DNA of 64,000 nt from Iningainema tapete BLCC-T55 (GTDB lineage Bacteria; Cyanobacteriota; Cyanobacteriia; Cyanobacteriales; Nostocaceae). The stretch lies in NCBI RefSeq assembly GCF_014698965.1, contig NZ_JACXAE010000029.1, forward strand, positions 62,001-126,000, read 5' to 3'. Positions 1 to 8,744 of this stretch are shown here, piece after piece. The number at the start of each line of letters is the position of its first letter. Positions within the stretch are counted from its first letter, which is position 1. A program made the position numbers and the translations under genes. Below the pieces are notes generated by a model. The model saw only the letters and a list, made by a program, of their open reading frames with translations, ran no database searches and was not told the DNA's origin.

Positions 1-287
1 TGTTCGCAACAAGTAATAACCTGGGACTTGCTCATTTCCAATTAGTAACAGATGCTTATTTTGAGGGTGATAAAACAACTCGTTCTCAACACTTAGAAGC
101 AGCATTAGACAATCATTTACAAGCTTTAAATGGGTTAAGCAAACAACCTGAAGCTTACCAAACAACGCTGTCTTATATTGTGAAAACAATTCGTGCTTTC
201 CACAATGAATTAGGCATACAAGGGCAAAATCTCGCTTTATCCAAAATACCCGGTCATTTGTTACCAGAAATTCTGCCAAAATTGTAA
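1..287 (+). CDS. TPR-like protein, C-terminal fragment
   Basis: The open frame runs in from the left edge (codons start at position 3) to TAA at 285-287, giving 94 visible residues. The residues NNLGLAHFQL and, further on, HLEAALDNHLQAL have the alternating small/large hydrophobic spacing of tetratricopeptide helices, so this is probably the end of a TPR scaffold protein. The last 40 residues are less regular. The N-terminus and any partner domain lie outside the window, and the function cannot be told. Confidence 0.6.
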   Translation, partial: FATSNNLGLAHFQLVTDAYFEGDKTTRSQHLEAALDNHLQALNGLSKQPEAYQTTLSYIVKTIRAFHNELGIQGQNLALSKIPGHLLPEILPKL

Positions 288-322
288 AACCAATTTGAAA
301 AAAGAATGTAACACATGGATGA

Positions 323-402
323 AACCCCTCCCCAACCCTCCCCTTAGTAAGGGGAGGGTGCCCGATAGGGCGGGTGGGGTTATCTGTGTGCATCTGTGGT
401 TA
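323..402. repeat. Dispersed intergenic repeats
   Basis: Two common cyanobacterial repeats lie side by side. The first is a C-rich/G-rich hairpin (CCCTCCCC TTAGTAA GGGGAGGG) ending in GGGTGGGGTT. The second is the ATCTGTG-CATCTGTGGTTA element that recurs at 33283-33346 and 45572-45610. A relative of the first hairpin lies at 9885-9930. They sit between a gene end at 287 and a convergent gene end at 412, where they could act as a terminator. Confidence 0.7.
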
Positions 403-411
403 AATATCTAT

Positions 412-1275
412 TTAATGTTCTAAATTAATAGCCGAAAATAGAGATGAGTAATCATCGTCAGCAAAGGACATCTTCATTGCCATTTCCAATATTTCCCGTA
501 CACCTTCAATACTGCTGACATTTAAACCTACTGATTTGGCTTCATCGATGAACAAATCAGTGTCTTTCATTAAGTGTTTTGTAGGAAAGTTGGGATTAGC
601 GTAATTGCCATCTAACATCCGTTGCAGCTTTTTGTCAAATGTTGGTGCGTAAAGGGCGCTTTGCCGTAAAATTTGCATAAAAGTATCTACATTCACACCC
701 TCACGTTGGGCAAAACCAAGACTGAGAGCAAAGGCGGTAGTAAGAGAGGCAATTAGTTGATTTAGCGCCAGTTTCAGTGCTGCGGCTGTACCTACTGAAC
801 CAACTAGTACAGGATTTGACCCAAAATGTTTCAATAATTCTAAGTGGCGTTGATACTGTTGTTGTTGTGCGCCCACCATGACAATCAGTTTGCCTGTTTT
901 GGCTTCTGGTATACTACCTAACACTGGTGCTTCTATATACTCTCCTCCCACAGCAGCTACTGCATCTCGAATTTCTTTACTTTCTCTAGGAGTAATTGTC
1001 CCCATCTGGATGACAGTACGCCCTGCCAATGTATGCCAGGATCGATCTGAAAGCAACACGCTATATATGGCTGCACTATTAGTAAGCATGAGAATTACAT
1101 ACTCAGCTTCACTTATTGCTTGGTAAGGTTTCGCTGCTATTTCCGCACCTGCTGCTTGTAATGGGGCTAGTTTTTCTGGGGTACGATTGTATGCTATTAG
1201 CTGTACGTTTGCCTCAAGCAATCTTTGCGCCATCGGTAAGCCCATTAATCCAGTCCCCAGAAATGCCACCTTCAT
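412..1275 (-). CDS. NAD(P)-dependent beta-hydroxyacid dehydrogenase family protein
   Basis: The 287-residue protein has the family's normal length. It begins with a Rossmann motif (VAFLGTGLMGLPMAQRL, residues 3-19) followed by YNRT, which suggests NADP rather than NAD because no acidic residue ends the second strand. The mid-region GSVGTAAALKLALNQ carries the family's glycine-rich segment with the catalytic lysine and the following asparagine. The second half is all-helical. Known members reduce glyoxylate or succinic semialdehyde, or oxidise 3-hydroxyisobutyrate; the sequence does not decide between them. A glyoxylate/succinic semialdehyde reductase role would fit a photosynthetic cell, but that is inference. 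It is monocistronic as far as can be seen. Confidence 0.88.
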   Translation of the reverse strand: MKVAFLGTGLMGLPMAQRLLEANVQLIAYNRTPEKLAPLQAAGAEIAAKPYQAISEAEYVILMLTNSAAIYSVLLSDRSWHTLAGRTVIQMGTITPRESKEIRDAVAAVGGEYIEAPVLGSIPEAKTGKLIVMVGAQQQQYQRHLELLKHFGSNPVLVGSVGTAAALKLALNQLIASLTTAFALSLGFAQREGVNVDTFMQILRQSALYAPTFDKKLQRMLDGNYANPNFPTKHLMKDTDLFIDEAKSVGLNVSSIEGVREILEMAMKMSFADDDYSSLFSAINLEH

Positions 1276-1323
1276 TTTTCACCTTCCTCATTAGAGCGTT
1301 TGTTGTTCAAATTTTTGATTTTT

Positions 1324-1352
1324 GTGGAGACGCCCCGGCGGGGCGTCTCTAC
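1324..1352. repeat. GTAGAGACG-type palindrome, copy 1
   Basis: A 29-bp hairpin (GTGGAGACGCC ... GGCGTCTCTAC) lies just beyond the stop of the small gene at 1356-1451. It belongs to the main small-hairpin family of this window; other copies are listed separately. It could end transcription from the minus strand. Confidence 0.85.
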
Positions 1353-1355
1353 AGA

Positions 1356-1451
1356 TTAACCACCTGCTGCAAACGAAGCCATAATCAATACTGACAGTAA
1401 AATACCAGGTGTAAGTAGCGTAACTAACATGATAAAGTCATGAGTGGACAT
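1356..1451 (-). CDS. 31-residue single-span membrane peptide
   Basis: The minus-strand frame ATG-TCC-ACT-CAT... encodes MSTHDFIMLVTLLTPGILL and then SVLIMASFAAGG. It is preceded by GAGAAGG seven to eight bases before the ATG, a proper ribosome binding site. Residues 6-28 form one hydrophobic span. The size and shape resemble the small subunits of photosystems, cytochrome b6f or NDH-1, but I do not recognise it as PetG, PetL, PetM, PetN, PsbM, PsbX or Psb30. It lies between a dehydrogenase gene and midA-ndhH, all on the same strand. Function unknown. Confidence 0.6.
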   Translation of the reverse strand: MSTHDFIMLVTLLTPGILLSVLIMASFAAGG

Positions 1452-1551
1452 AATTATTACCTTCTCTAATCACTGTAATCACTGCTATGGTAGACTATAT
1501 ACATAATGTGCAGGATTAACACATTTTTAAGTTTTTATTCTTGATTAATGT

Positions 1552-2736
1552 TTAGATTTGTTCTGCTAGAGTAAACCCTTTTAAAGAGCGCATTTGTACC
1601 AGAGTCAACCCTTTACTTTGCATCAACACACCAAAGCCACCCAATCCCAAAGGATTGATAAGTTGACGTAGTGCATCCCTACGACTCAACAGCTGCGATA
1701 TGGGTTGTTGCTCCACAAGGGAAGTCATCCGCTCACTCCATCCCAACCCCACCAAAAACAATTCTTGTTGCGTAAAACCAACTTTATCTAATCCGCACCG
1801 CTCACCCCATCTTTCTAAAGCAGTAAAGTTAACGTGCGCAGTTATGTCTTGTTCCCCAATATTTATGTAGGGATTGTTGTGGTGCTGATGTTGATAATAA
1901 CACTGTAAAGTACCTTGCGATCGCCCCCGATTGTAGTAACGATTTGCTGTATAACCATAATCTATTGTTAACACATACCCTTGTTGCAATCTGTCTGCCA
2001 CAATACTAAGAAACTCAAAAGCCGCTAAATTAACCTCGCTCCGATAATTATCTGCTAAACCTTTAACATCTACTCCTACCAAATCAAAATATTCCGCCAA
2101 TTGTGGTGTAGAAGCTTCATCAACAATTTCTACAAACAATGGATTACCCGTAGAGACGTTCCGCCGGGGCGTCTCTACAGATGTTGTTACATAAATTTCC
2201 CGCAATTGCCCCTGTTGCCAAATAAATTGATGTACTGGCATAGCATCTACTAACTCATTAGAAAAAAAGCAGCCAGTAATAGAGTTACAAGGTATTTCTT
2301 CTAAATTAAACCAACGTACAGAAAATTCTCCCAAACGTTGCTGTTGTTCTTGTTTTAAAATTGAAGACTTCTCTATAATAATGTAATCCAGTACAGCAAA
2401 AAACTCCGCATATTTCTGTTGGATGTACTTCAAAATGTCCAATGCCAAAATACCTTGTCCCGCACCCATTTCTACTAAAGAAAAAGGTTGAGGTTTCCCA
2501 ATCATCTCCCACATTTGCACAAATTGCTCAGCTAGTAACTCACCAAAATCTGAGCCAAGATGGACAGATGTGAAGAAATCACCGTGCTTTCCCAGGGTTA
2601 CTGCCTTAGTAGAATAGTAACCGTGTTCGGGGTGATATAGCACCATATCCATATATTCTGCAAAAGTTATGCGCTGCCCCTTACTTGTGGCTATGCGGTG
2701 TGCTATCGCTTCACACAATGCTAAATTATCACCCAT
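1552..2736 (-). CDS. Class I SAM-dependent methyltransferase, MidA/NDUFAF7 family (DUF185)
   Basis: The 394-residue protein carries the family signatures: GKHGDFFTSVHLGSDFGELL (residues 49-68), the SAM-binding loop VEMGAGQG (88-95), and FFSNELVDAMPVHQ in the middle. The mitochondrial homologue NDUFAF7 symmetrically dimethylates one arginine of the 49-kDa complex I subunit NDUFS2. The cyanobacterial equivalent of that subunit, ndhH, lies immediately upstream on the same strand, 133 bp away, which supports NdhH as substrate here (inference). Residues about 187-197 (SVETPRRNVST) are encoded by an inserted palindromic repeat at 2150-2178, which kept the frame open. The family assignment is firm; catalytic activity is untested. 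Confidence 0.88.
   Translation of the reverse strand: MGDNLALCEAIAHRIATSKGQRITFAEYMDMVLYHPEHGYYSTKAVTLGKHGDFFTSVHLGSDFGELLAEQFVQMWEMIGKPQPFSLVEMGAGQGILALDILKYIQQKYAEFFAVLDYIIIEKSSILKQEQQQRLGEFSVRWFNLEEIPCNSITGCFFSNELVDAMPVHQFIWQQGQLREIYVTTSVETPRRNVSTGNPLFVEIVDEASTPQLAEYFDLVGVDVKGLADNYRSEVNLAAFEFLSIVADRLQQGYVLTIDYGYTANRYYNRGRSQGTLQCYYQHQHHNNPYINIGEQDITAHVNFTALERWGERCGLDKVGFTQQELFLVGLGWSERMTSLVEQQPISQLLSRRDALRQLINPLGLGGFGVLMQSKGLTLVQMRSLKGFTLAEQI
2150..2178. repeat. GTAGAGACG-type palindrome inside a coding region
   Basis: The 29-bp hairpin lies wholly inside the MidA-family gene and is read on the minus strand as V-E-T-P-R-R-N-V-S-T. It falls between the SNELVDA region and the next conserved block, probably in a surface loop. 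No stop or frameshift results. Confidence 0.9.
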
Positions 2737-2744
2737 AAAATTGT

Positions 2745-2862
2745 TAATGGTTAATGGCTAATGGCTAATGGTAACAATTAACTCTTCGGGTTCGCCAGTC
2801 GCCTACGGCGGGAAACCCGCCTGCAGCGCTGGCTCACAATTAACAATTAACAATTAACAATC
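2745..2862. repeat. Heptamer tandem repeats and a mosaic hairpin between ndhH and the methyltransferase gene
   Basis: The gap is almost all repeats. Heptamer runs of the type TTAATGG/CTAATGG lie at about 2747-2774. A hairpin element (TTCGCCAGTCGCCTACGGCG ... GCTGGCTCAC) lies at about 2787-2836, with a relative at 17203-17276. A run of AACAATT heptamers ends the stretch at 2862. Such heptamers are known as STRR/LTRR in heterocystous cyanobacteria. Confidence 0.8.
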
Positions 2863-2869
2863 CAAAATT

Positions 2870-4054
2870 TTAACGGTCTACAGATCCCATGATGATATCA
2901 ATACTACCCAGAATTACCACAACGTCGGCAACTTTCACGCCGCGCAGTAAATGAGGGATAATTTGGACGTTGTTGAAATCAGCAGCCCGAATCTTCCAGC
3001 GCCAAGGGAAGACGTTATCATCACCAACTAGATAAATTCCCAGTTCGCCTTTACCGCTTTCTACACGAGAGTAAATTTCACCTTTGGGAATTTTAAAGGT
3101 GGGGGCTATTTTCTTACTAACGTACTGGTAATCTGGACCATCCCACTCGGATTTTTTTCCAGCAGCCATGCGCTTAGCTTCTAGATTTTCAAACGGTCCA
3201 CCGGGAAGTCCCTTGATTGCTTGTCGAATGATTTTAACAGATTCGCGCATTTCCCGCATCCGTACAAGGTAACGGGCTAAGGAATCACCGCCAGTTTCCC
3301 AGTGTACATCCCAATCTAGTTCGTCGTAACATTCATAGTGATCTACTTTGCGCAAGTCCCACTTGACTCCAGAAGCGCGTAACATTGGGCCAGATAGTCC
3401 CCAGTTAATAGCTTCGTCACGAGAGATGGTGCCTACACCTTCAATTCGACGTCGGAAGATGGGGTTGTTGGTGACTAAGCGCTCGTACTCGTCAACTTTG
3501 GGTATGAAGTAGTCGCAGAAGTCTAGGCATTTGTCAACCCAGCCGTAGGGTAAGTCTACTGCTACGCCGCCAATCCGGAAGTAGTTGTGGTTTACCATCC
3601 GGTATCCTGTGGCGGCTTCCCACAAGTCATAAATCATCTCCCGTTCCCGGAATTGGTAGAAGAAGGGAGTTTGTGCGCCTACGTCTGCCAGGAATGGTCC
3701 GAACCACAGTAGGTGGTTGGCGATGCGGTTTAATTCTAGCATGATCACCCGGATGTAGCTGGCGCGTTTGGGTACGGGTATGTTTGCTAGTTTTTCTGGG
3801 GCGTTGACGGTAACTGCTTCGTTGAACATTCCGGCTGCGTAGTCCCACCGACTTACGTAGGGAACGTACATGATGTTGGTGCGGTTCTCCGCTATTTTTT
3901 CCATTCCCCGATGTAGGTAGCCGATGACTGGTTCGCAGTCAACTACGTCTTCGCCGTCTAGGGTGACTATTAGTCTCATTACCCCGTGCATTGAGGGATG
4001 GTGGGGTCCCATGTTGAGCACCATTGGTTCGGTGCGTGTTTCTAATCTTGCCAT
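2870..4054 (-). CDS. ndhH: NAD(P)H-quinone oxidoreductase subunit H (49-kDa homologue)
   Basis: The 394-residue protein is full length for NdhH of the thylakoid NDH-1 complex, which passes electrons from ferredoxin to plastoquinone. Diagnostic segments are [16 protein letters not shown] (residues 15-30), [10 protein letters not shown] (44-53), the [20 protein letters not shown] region, and the C-terminal DIIMGSVDR. As in other NdhH proteins the full set of NiFe-hydrogenase cysteines is absent. Arg49 in the YLHRG segment aligns with the arginine of mammalian NDUFS2 that NDUFAF7 dimethylates, and a NDUFAF7 homologue is the next gene downstream. ATG start at 4054. Confidence 0.98.
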   Translation of the reverse strand: MARLETRTEPMVLNMGPHHPSMHGVMRLIVTLDGEDVVDCEPVIGYLHRGMEKIAENRTNIMYVPYVSRWDYAAGMFNEAVTVNAPEKLANIPVPKRASYIRVIMLELNRIANHLLWFGPFLADVGAQTPFFYQFREREMIYDLWEAATGYRMVNHNYFRIGGVAVDLPYGWVDKCLDFCDYFIPKVDEYERLVTNNPIFRRRIEGVGTISRDEAINWGLSGPMLRASGVKWDLRKVDHYECYDELDWDVHWETGGDSLARYLVRMREMRESVKIIRQAIKGLPGGPFENLEAKRMAAGKKSEWDGPDYQYVSKKIAPTFKIPKGEIYSRVESGKGELGIYLVGDDNVFPWRWKIRAADFNNVQIIPHLLRGVKVADVVVILGSIDIIMGSVDR

Positions 4055-4195
4055 AGGTTTTTAGTGTTGTCTGTTTTGTTTGAACCGCAAAGACGCCAAG
4101 AACGCCAAGAGAAGATGTTTTTTACGGGGTTTTTGTTGTTGTTTCGATTTGTTGCTCTACTTTATTAATTATATGGATTTGGGGGTAAGGGGAAG
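4055..4195. promoter_or_regulatory. Divergent spacer between ndhH and rsmH
   Basis: This 141-bp divergent spacer must hold both promoters. It includes a dispersed element of the form ACCGCAAAGACGCCAAGAACGCCAAGAGAAG at about 4082-4112; a similar element lies at about 52965-53000. No clear -35/-10 pair could be assigned. Confidence 0.4.
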
Positions 4196-5065
4196 ATGGT
4201 GGAGGAATTTTTTCATTTGCCTGTTTTGAGTCGGGAGGTTTTGGCGGGGTTGGCTGTGCGTCCTGGTGGGTTTTATTTGGATGCTACTGTTGGGGGTGGC
4301 GGTCATAGTAGGATGATTTTGGCGGCTGCTCCGGATGTGCGAGTGACGGCGATCGATCAAGATGAGGAGGCAATGAGTGCGGCGCGGAGCAATTTGGTTG
4401 AGTATGAGGGGCAGGTGGATTTTATACACACCAATTTTGCTAATTATCAGTTTCCAAAAGATAAGTTTGATGGTATAATTGCTGACTTGGGTGTTAGTTC
4501 TCATCATTTGGATTCGCCGGAACGGGGTTTTAGTTTTCGTCACGATGCTGGTTTGGATATGCGGATGGATCGGCGTCAGTCTTTGACTGCGGCTGATGTG
4601 GTGAATGAGTGGGATGAGGCTGAGTTGGCTGATGTTTTTTTTAAGTACGGTGAGGAAAGACTTTCTCGGCGGATTGCTCGGCGGATTTTGGAAAGGCGTC
4701 CTTTTTCTACGACTGGGGAGTTGGCTTTTGCGATCGCATCTTCTGTTCCTGCTAAGTATCGTCACGGGCGGATTCACCCGGCTACTCGTGTTTTTCAGGC
4801 TTTGCGTATTGTGGTTAATGATGAGTTACAGTCTCTGGAAACTTTTATTGCTCAAGCACCACAGGCTCTTGTTCCTGGTGGTAGAATTGCGATTATTAGT
4901 TTTCACAGTCTTGAAGATCGACTGGTGAAGCATGGTTTGAGGAATTCGCCTTTATTACGAGTATTGACGAAAAAGCCCATAGAAGCACAAGAAGATGAAA
5001 TTGTCAATAATCCTCGTTCTCGTTCTGCTAAATTGCGCATAGCCGAGAGGACAATTAACCATTAA
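4196..5065 (+). CDS. rsmH: 16S rRNA (cytosine(1402)-N(4))-methyltransferase RsmH
   Basis: The 289-residue protein starts [16 protein letters not shown], the typical HxPVL opening of RsmH/MraW, followed by the SAM loop [10 protein letters not shown] and the acidic residues of AIDQDEEAM. The [14 protein letters not shown] and [13 protein letters not shown] blocks and the late [13 protein letters not shown] block complete the family pattern. The enzyme N4-methylates C1402 of 16S rRNA. No mraZ or division genes follow, unlike in many bacteria. Its 3' end overlaps the convergent kinase gene by 11 bp. Confidence 0.96.
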   Translation: MVEEFFHLPVLSREVLAGLAVRPGGFYLDATVGGGGHSRMILAAAPDVRVTAIDQDEEAMSAARSNLVEYEGQVDFIHTNFANYQFPKDKFDGIIADLGVSSHHLDSPERGFSFRHDAGLDMRMDRRQSLTAADVVNEWDEAELADVFFKYGEERLSRRIARRILERRPFSTTGELAFAIASSVPAKYRHGRIHPATRVFQALRIVVNDELQSLETFIAQAPQALVPGGRIAIISFHSLEDRLVKHGLRNSPLLRVLTKKPIEAQEDEIVNNPRSRSAKLRIAERTINH

Positions 5066-6395
5066 CATTTCTTGGTAATTCGACGCGAAAGGTTGTACCT
5101 TCTCCTAATAAGGTTTCAACAGTTATGGTTCCGTTCATCAGGCGTACTAACTTGTCTACGATCGCTAGTCCTAAACCTGTGCCACCGTAGGGGCGTGTGG
5201 TAGTCTGATTTAGTTGCCAGAATTCTTGAAAGATGTTTTTCAATTGCTCTTGAGGAATACCAATACCTGTATCTTTAATCATGATGGCGATGCGGTTTTG
5301 GTTAATTTGCTGCACTTCTACAATTACACCGCCAGTTTCTGTAAATTTGATGGCGTTGTCCAGCAGGTTTACTAACACTTGATGAACGCGAGTGCGATCG
5401 TTTACTACTTTGGGGTTTTCAATCTCAGCGTGCATCACCAAGGTCAAATTTTTCTGCCGAGCCAGAAATCGTAGTTCTTCTGTAGTTTTTGTTACTAGTT
5501 CTACCAAGTTAAATTCTTCAGGTTTTAGCTCCAACTTACCTGCTTCTAAGTGTGAGAATTCCAATATATTCTCAATTACAGCAAGTAATTGTCTGCCACT
5601 GTGAATAATCCGTTCTACCATACTTCTCATCTCTGGAGGAAACAGATTGTAGTAGCGACGTAATAGTATTTGGGAAAATCCCAAAATCGTATTCATGGGG
5701 GTACGTAATTCGTGAGATACAACCCCCATAAATTGGGTTTTGATCCTTGCTGCTTCTTGTAATTGCAAATTTTCCAACTGAATTAAGCGCAGTTGTTCTT
5801 CTGCTTGTTTTCTAGCCGTAATATCCCGCACTAGCCAACGCCAACCGAGAGGGTTGCCTTGGTTATCTCGTATAGTAGTTACACTGATAGAAGAGTTAAT
5901 ATTATTACCTTTTCGCGGTTTCAGGGTAATTTCCCGCTCCAGCATTTCCTCTATTTCGCATAGCTGAAGAAGTAGGAAACGAAAGGCGTGACGCTCTTCT
6001 AAAGGAATAAAGTTAATTAGCAGTTTGCCTTGGAGGAGATTTTGCGGAACTTTGAGTAGGTTAGCAGCGGCACAGTTAGCTTCGACAATTTTACTGTTGT
6101 TATCAGTTACTAAATAGGCATCAGGCGCGAAATCAAATAATTCTTGGTAGCGTCGGCGTTCTTGTTCCACTAAACCATGAGCAAGTACTAACTGCTCGTT
6201 TTGCAAACGCAGTTCTTCCTCAGCCACATGCAATTCTTCCAAAGCGTTGCCCAGTTCTTCAATAGTTTGTGCCAGTAAATTTTGTTCGAGCAAAGGTGAT
6301 TGCCCAAAGCTTTGTTTTAAAGTTTCTGAACGCTGGCGCACTTTTTCTACCTGCTGAGTAAACTTGTCCACATTCACACAGTCACCCCCAATCAC
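5055..6395 (-). CDS. PAS-domain sensor histidine kinase
   Basis: The protein has up to 446 residues. A coiled coil spans about residues 15-80, a PAS domain about 82-195, and a HisKA/HATPase core follows. The H-box is [11 protein letters not shown] with His228. The N-box [11 protein letters not shown]1 DTGIGIP and G2 GGTGLGLAI are all intact. There is no transmembrane segment, so it should be cytoplasmic. The GTG at 6395 is the widest start; GTG codons at 6377 and 6371 are alternatives. No response regulator is adjacent, but cheR- and cheB-like genes lie just upstream on the same strand, so it may read the same signal. It overlaps rsmH tail to tail. Confidence 0.92.
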   Translation of the reverse strand: MIGGDCVNVDKFTQQVEKVRQRSETLKQSFGQSPLLEQNLLAQTIEELGNALEELHVAEEELRLQNEQLVLAHGLVEQERRRYQELFDFAPDAYLVTDNNSKIVEANCAAANLLKVPQNLLQGKLLINFIPLEERHAFRFLLLQLCEIEEMLEREITLKPRKGNNINSSISVTTIRDNQGNPLGWRWLVRDITARKQAEEQLRLIQLENLQLQEAARIKTQFMGVVSHELRTPMNTILGFSQILLRRYYNLFPPEMRSMVERIIHSGRQLLAVIENILEFSHLEAGKLELKPEEFNLVELVTKTTEELRFLARQKNLTLVMHAEIENPKVVNDRTRVHQVLVNLLDNAIKFTETGGVIVEVQQINQNRIAIMIKDTGIGIPQEQLKNIFQEFWQLNQTTTRPYGGTGLGLAIVDKLVRLMNGTITVETLLGEGTTFRVELPRNVNG

Positions 6396-6519
6396 CTGTC
6401 CTACTAAGGCTATCTAAAGTGTAAGTAGACAAACTTTATTCATAATCTACCCATAGTTATTAGTCTTTGGTGAAAAGTAAGTTATCCATAACAGATAACT
6501 TAACTAAATGGTTAATAAC

Positions 6520-8376
6520 TTATGACTCATCCACTTGCTCTTTCTCCTCCATCAATAGTATTACTCCTTGGAGTTCGGCTGCGGTACGAATCAGCGGTGT
6601 GCAAATCACTTCGCATTGAATTGCCTTACCTCGACGGTTTCTGGCAAAAAGCACCACTTCGTAAGAATCCAACTCTTCGGAAATAATTGAGCGCAACGGC
6701 TGTAATAGAGGCTGCACGGGTAAACCAATATCCAAGCTCATAAAGTGCTGCATTAAAACTTCATCCGAGCGCAAACCCCACAAGTCCTCAGCTTTGCGGT
6801 TCCAAATTAAAATGTGCAATTCAGGGCTGACAACTACCACCCCGGCGCGAAGACTGGTGAGAATTGATTCTAAAAAACTGTTGACTCGATTGAGTTCCTC
6901 GCTGCGCTGGCGCATTTCATCATTCATCGTCTGCAATTCCTCGTTAGTGGATTGCAGTTCTTCGTTCATCGTCTCTAGTTCTTCGTTAGTAGATTGGAGT
7001 TCTTCGTTAGTGGTTTCGAGTTCCTCGACTGTAGATTGGAGTTCTTCGTTAGTAGTTTCTAACTCTTCGTTAGTAGATTGGAGTTCTTCATAAGCCGTTT
7101 CCAATTCCTGGTTAGCGTGTAACAGCTCGTTTTGTAGTTGTTTAAACTGGGTAACGTCGCTAAAAATAATTTTTACAGCTAAGAGTTCGTCGGTGCTTTC
7201 CTCTAAGAGTGGTATAATCTGCACGTCCAGATATTTCAGATCTTGATTAGAGATAGACCACTCAATATCTTTTAATGTAATCGTACGTCGGTTTGTACGC
7301 ACTTGGTCGATGCGCGATCGCAACTCTACTGGACGGTAAGAAAGTTCTAAATCTTGTAAAGGGCTACCCAAATCTCTGAGACTGAGATTAAACAAAGTCC
7401 GAGCTTGAGCGTTAGCTAATAATACTGAATTGTTAAGATCTACTATAATTTGGGCTACCGGTTCAATTTCAAAAGCCGCCTGATGAATGCGGATTTTGTC
7501 AACCATTTCTGGAATTGTTTGTTGGCTACGGGGGTGAGCCATATTCAAAAGCATTTCTCGCAGATTGCCATTAGAAGCTTTAGTAAATATTCTGCGCCGT
7601 AAATCGAGCGGTGTAAAGGAGTGGTTACGAGTAAACAACATTTCTGCTTTGCCCAAAAACAGAAACCCACTTTCATTTAAAGCAAAGTAAAACTTGTCTA
7701 ATATTTTAGCTTGAGTTTCTGTATTGAAATACATTAAAGTGTTACGGCATACTAGCAAGTCTATCTTGGATATAGGTGCATCTTGAACTAAATCGTGACG
7801 ACCAAATATCACGCAACGACGTAGTTCTTTTTGCACAGAGTAGCGCCCATTAACGCGCTCAAAGTATTTATCTAGTAAATTTTGCGGAATCCCCTGAACT
7901 TCTTTAGGGCTATAACCTGCTAGACGAGAGTAGTTAAGCGCCTCCACATCTACATCTGTCGCGAAAACTTTTACCCGTGCTGAGTACTGTTTCATGCCTA
8001 GAGCCTCAGCTAGCAACATAGCTATGGTATAGGTTTCCGCGCCAGAAGCACAACCTGCCGTCCAGACGCGGATCGATTTGCTAATTTGCCTGCTGGCAAT
8101 AATCTGAGGAATAATCTCATTAGCTATGTATTCCCAAGCTTGGGGTTCTCGAAAGAATGCAGTAACATTAATTAAAATAGTATTAAATAGCTCTACAAAT
8201 TCGTCTGGGTGAACCTCCAAGTAGTCAAGATAATCATTGTAGTTTTCTCTACCAACACTTTGCATTCTTTTGCAAATGCGACGAGTTAAGCTTGTACGTT
8301 TATAGCCGCTGAAATCAAAACCTCGCCTCTGTTTAATGTATTCTAAAAGATTTTCTAATTCTGGGTTTTGCTCCAT
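6520..8376 (-). CDS. CheR-type methyltransferase fused to PAS domains
   Basis: The 618-residue protein has a CheR N-terminal helical domain (about 1-70), a SAM-dependent methyltransferase domain (about 75-275) with WTAGCASGAETYTIAMLL and LLVCRNTLMYFN, a PAS-like domain (about 310-420), a coiled coil (about 425-505) built from near-identical ELQSTNEELETTNEE heptads, and a second PAS domain to the end. It would methylate glutamates of a receptor-like partner, with PAS-dependent control. No chemoreceptor gene is visible nearby. The internal heptads make the DNA repetitive at about 6920-7095. CheB genes lie directly upstream on the same strand, so the locus resembles the CheB-CheR sensory proteins of other bacteria, but here the parts are split. 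Confidence 0.92.
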   Translation of the reverse strand: MEQNPELENLLEYIKQRRGFDFSGYKRTSLTRRICKRMQSVGRENYNDYLDYLEVHPDEFVELFNTILINVTAFFREPQAWEYIANEIIPQIIASRQISKSIRVWTAGCASGAETYTIAMLLAEALGMKQYSARVKVFATDVDVEALNYSRLAGYSPKEVQGIPQNLLDKYFERVNGRYSVQKELRRCVIFGRHDLVQDAPISKIDLLVCRNTLMYFNTETQAKILDKFYFALNESGFLFLGKAEMLFTRNHSFTPLDLRRRIFTKASNGNLREMLLNMAHPRSQQTIPEMVDKIRIHQAAFEIEPVAQIIVDLNNSVLLANAQARTLFNLSLRDLGSPLQDLELSYRPVELRSRIDQVRTNRRTITLKDIEWSISNQDLKYLDVQIIPLLEESTDELLAVKIIFSDVTQFKQLQNELLHANQELETAYEELQSTNEELETTNEELQSTVEELETTNEELQSTNEELETMNEELQSTNEELQTMNDEMRQRSEELNRVNSFLESILTSLRAGVVVVSPELHILIWNRKAEDLWGLRSDEVLMQHFMSLDIGLPVQPLLQPLRSIISEELDSYEVVLFARNRRGKAIQCEVICTPLIRTAAELQGVILLMEEKEQVDES

Positions 8377-8410
8377 AGAAGTGTTAATTATTACTGAAGC
8401 TCATTAAAGA

Positions 8411-8744
8411 TTAATTTTGGACTAATTTTAATAAAGTTGGGGCATTGGCATTTAAAGGCAGGATAAAATCGACCACGCCAGTGTCAATTGCAGCTTTTGG
8501 CATTGCAGGAAATTTGCTAGTTTCCTCATTTTGAGCTATTACCGTACCGCCCATTTGTTTGATGATTTTTACTCCATTTGAACCATCCATATCCATACCA
8601 GTAAGAACGACAGCGATCGCCCGTTGCTGATAACTAGCTGCTGCTGATTGAAATAGTACATCACCTGCAGGGCGAACATGTCGGACTAGCTTCCAGACCA
8701 CCGGCAGATGCGGCAAACACCACTATGTAGTGGTTATTTTTCAT
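8411..8744 (-). pseudogene. Second cheB-like methylesterase gene, broken by an internal deletion
   Basis: An ATG at 8744 overlaps the end of the upstream cheB and opens MKNNHYIVVFAASAGGLEAS, the N-terminal motif of a CheB methylesterase. The frame then stops at once. One frame over, beginning in the same bases, the sequence continues as VRHVRPAGDVLFQSAA and then AIAVVLTGMDMDGSNGV to the end, which is the C-terminal third of CheB. About 100 residues, including the histidine of the catalytic triad, are missing at the junction near 8690-8710. An out-of-frame deletion in an old gene copy is the simplest reading. The downstream open frame 8411-8716 is probably not a working enzyme. Confidence 0.82.

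Noticed and set aside
4169-4777. Minus-strand frame of 202 codons opposite rsmH
   Set aside because: Composition (Arg/Thr/Pro/His/Ile-rich, low complexity) is that of an antisense shadow of the G/T-rich rsmH sequence.
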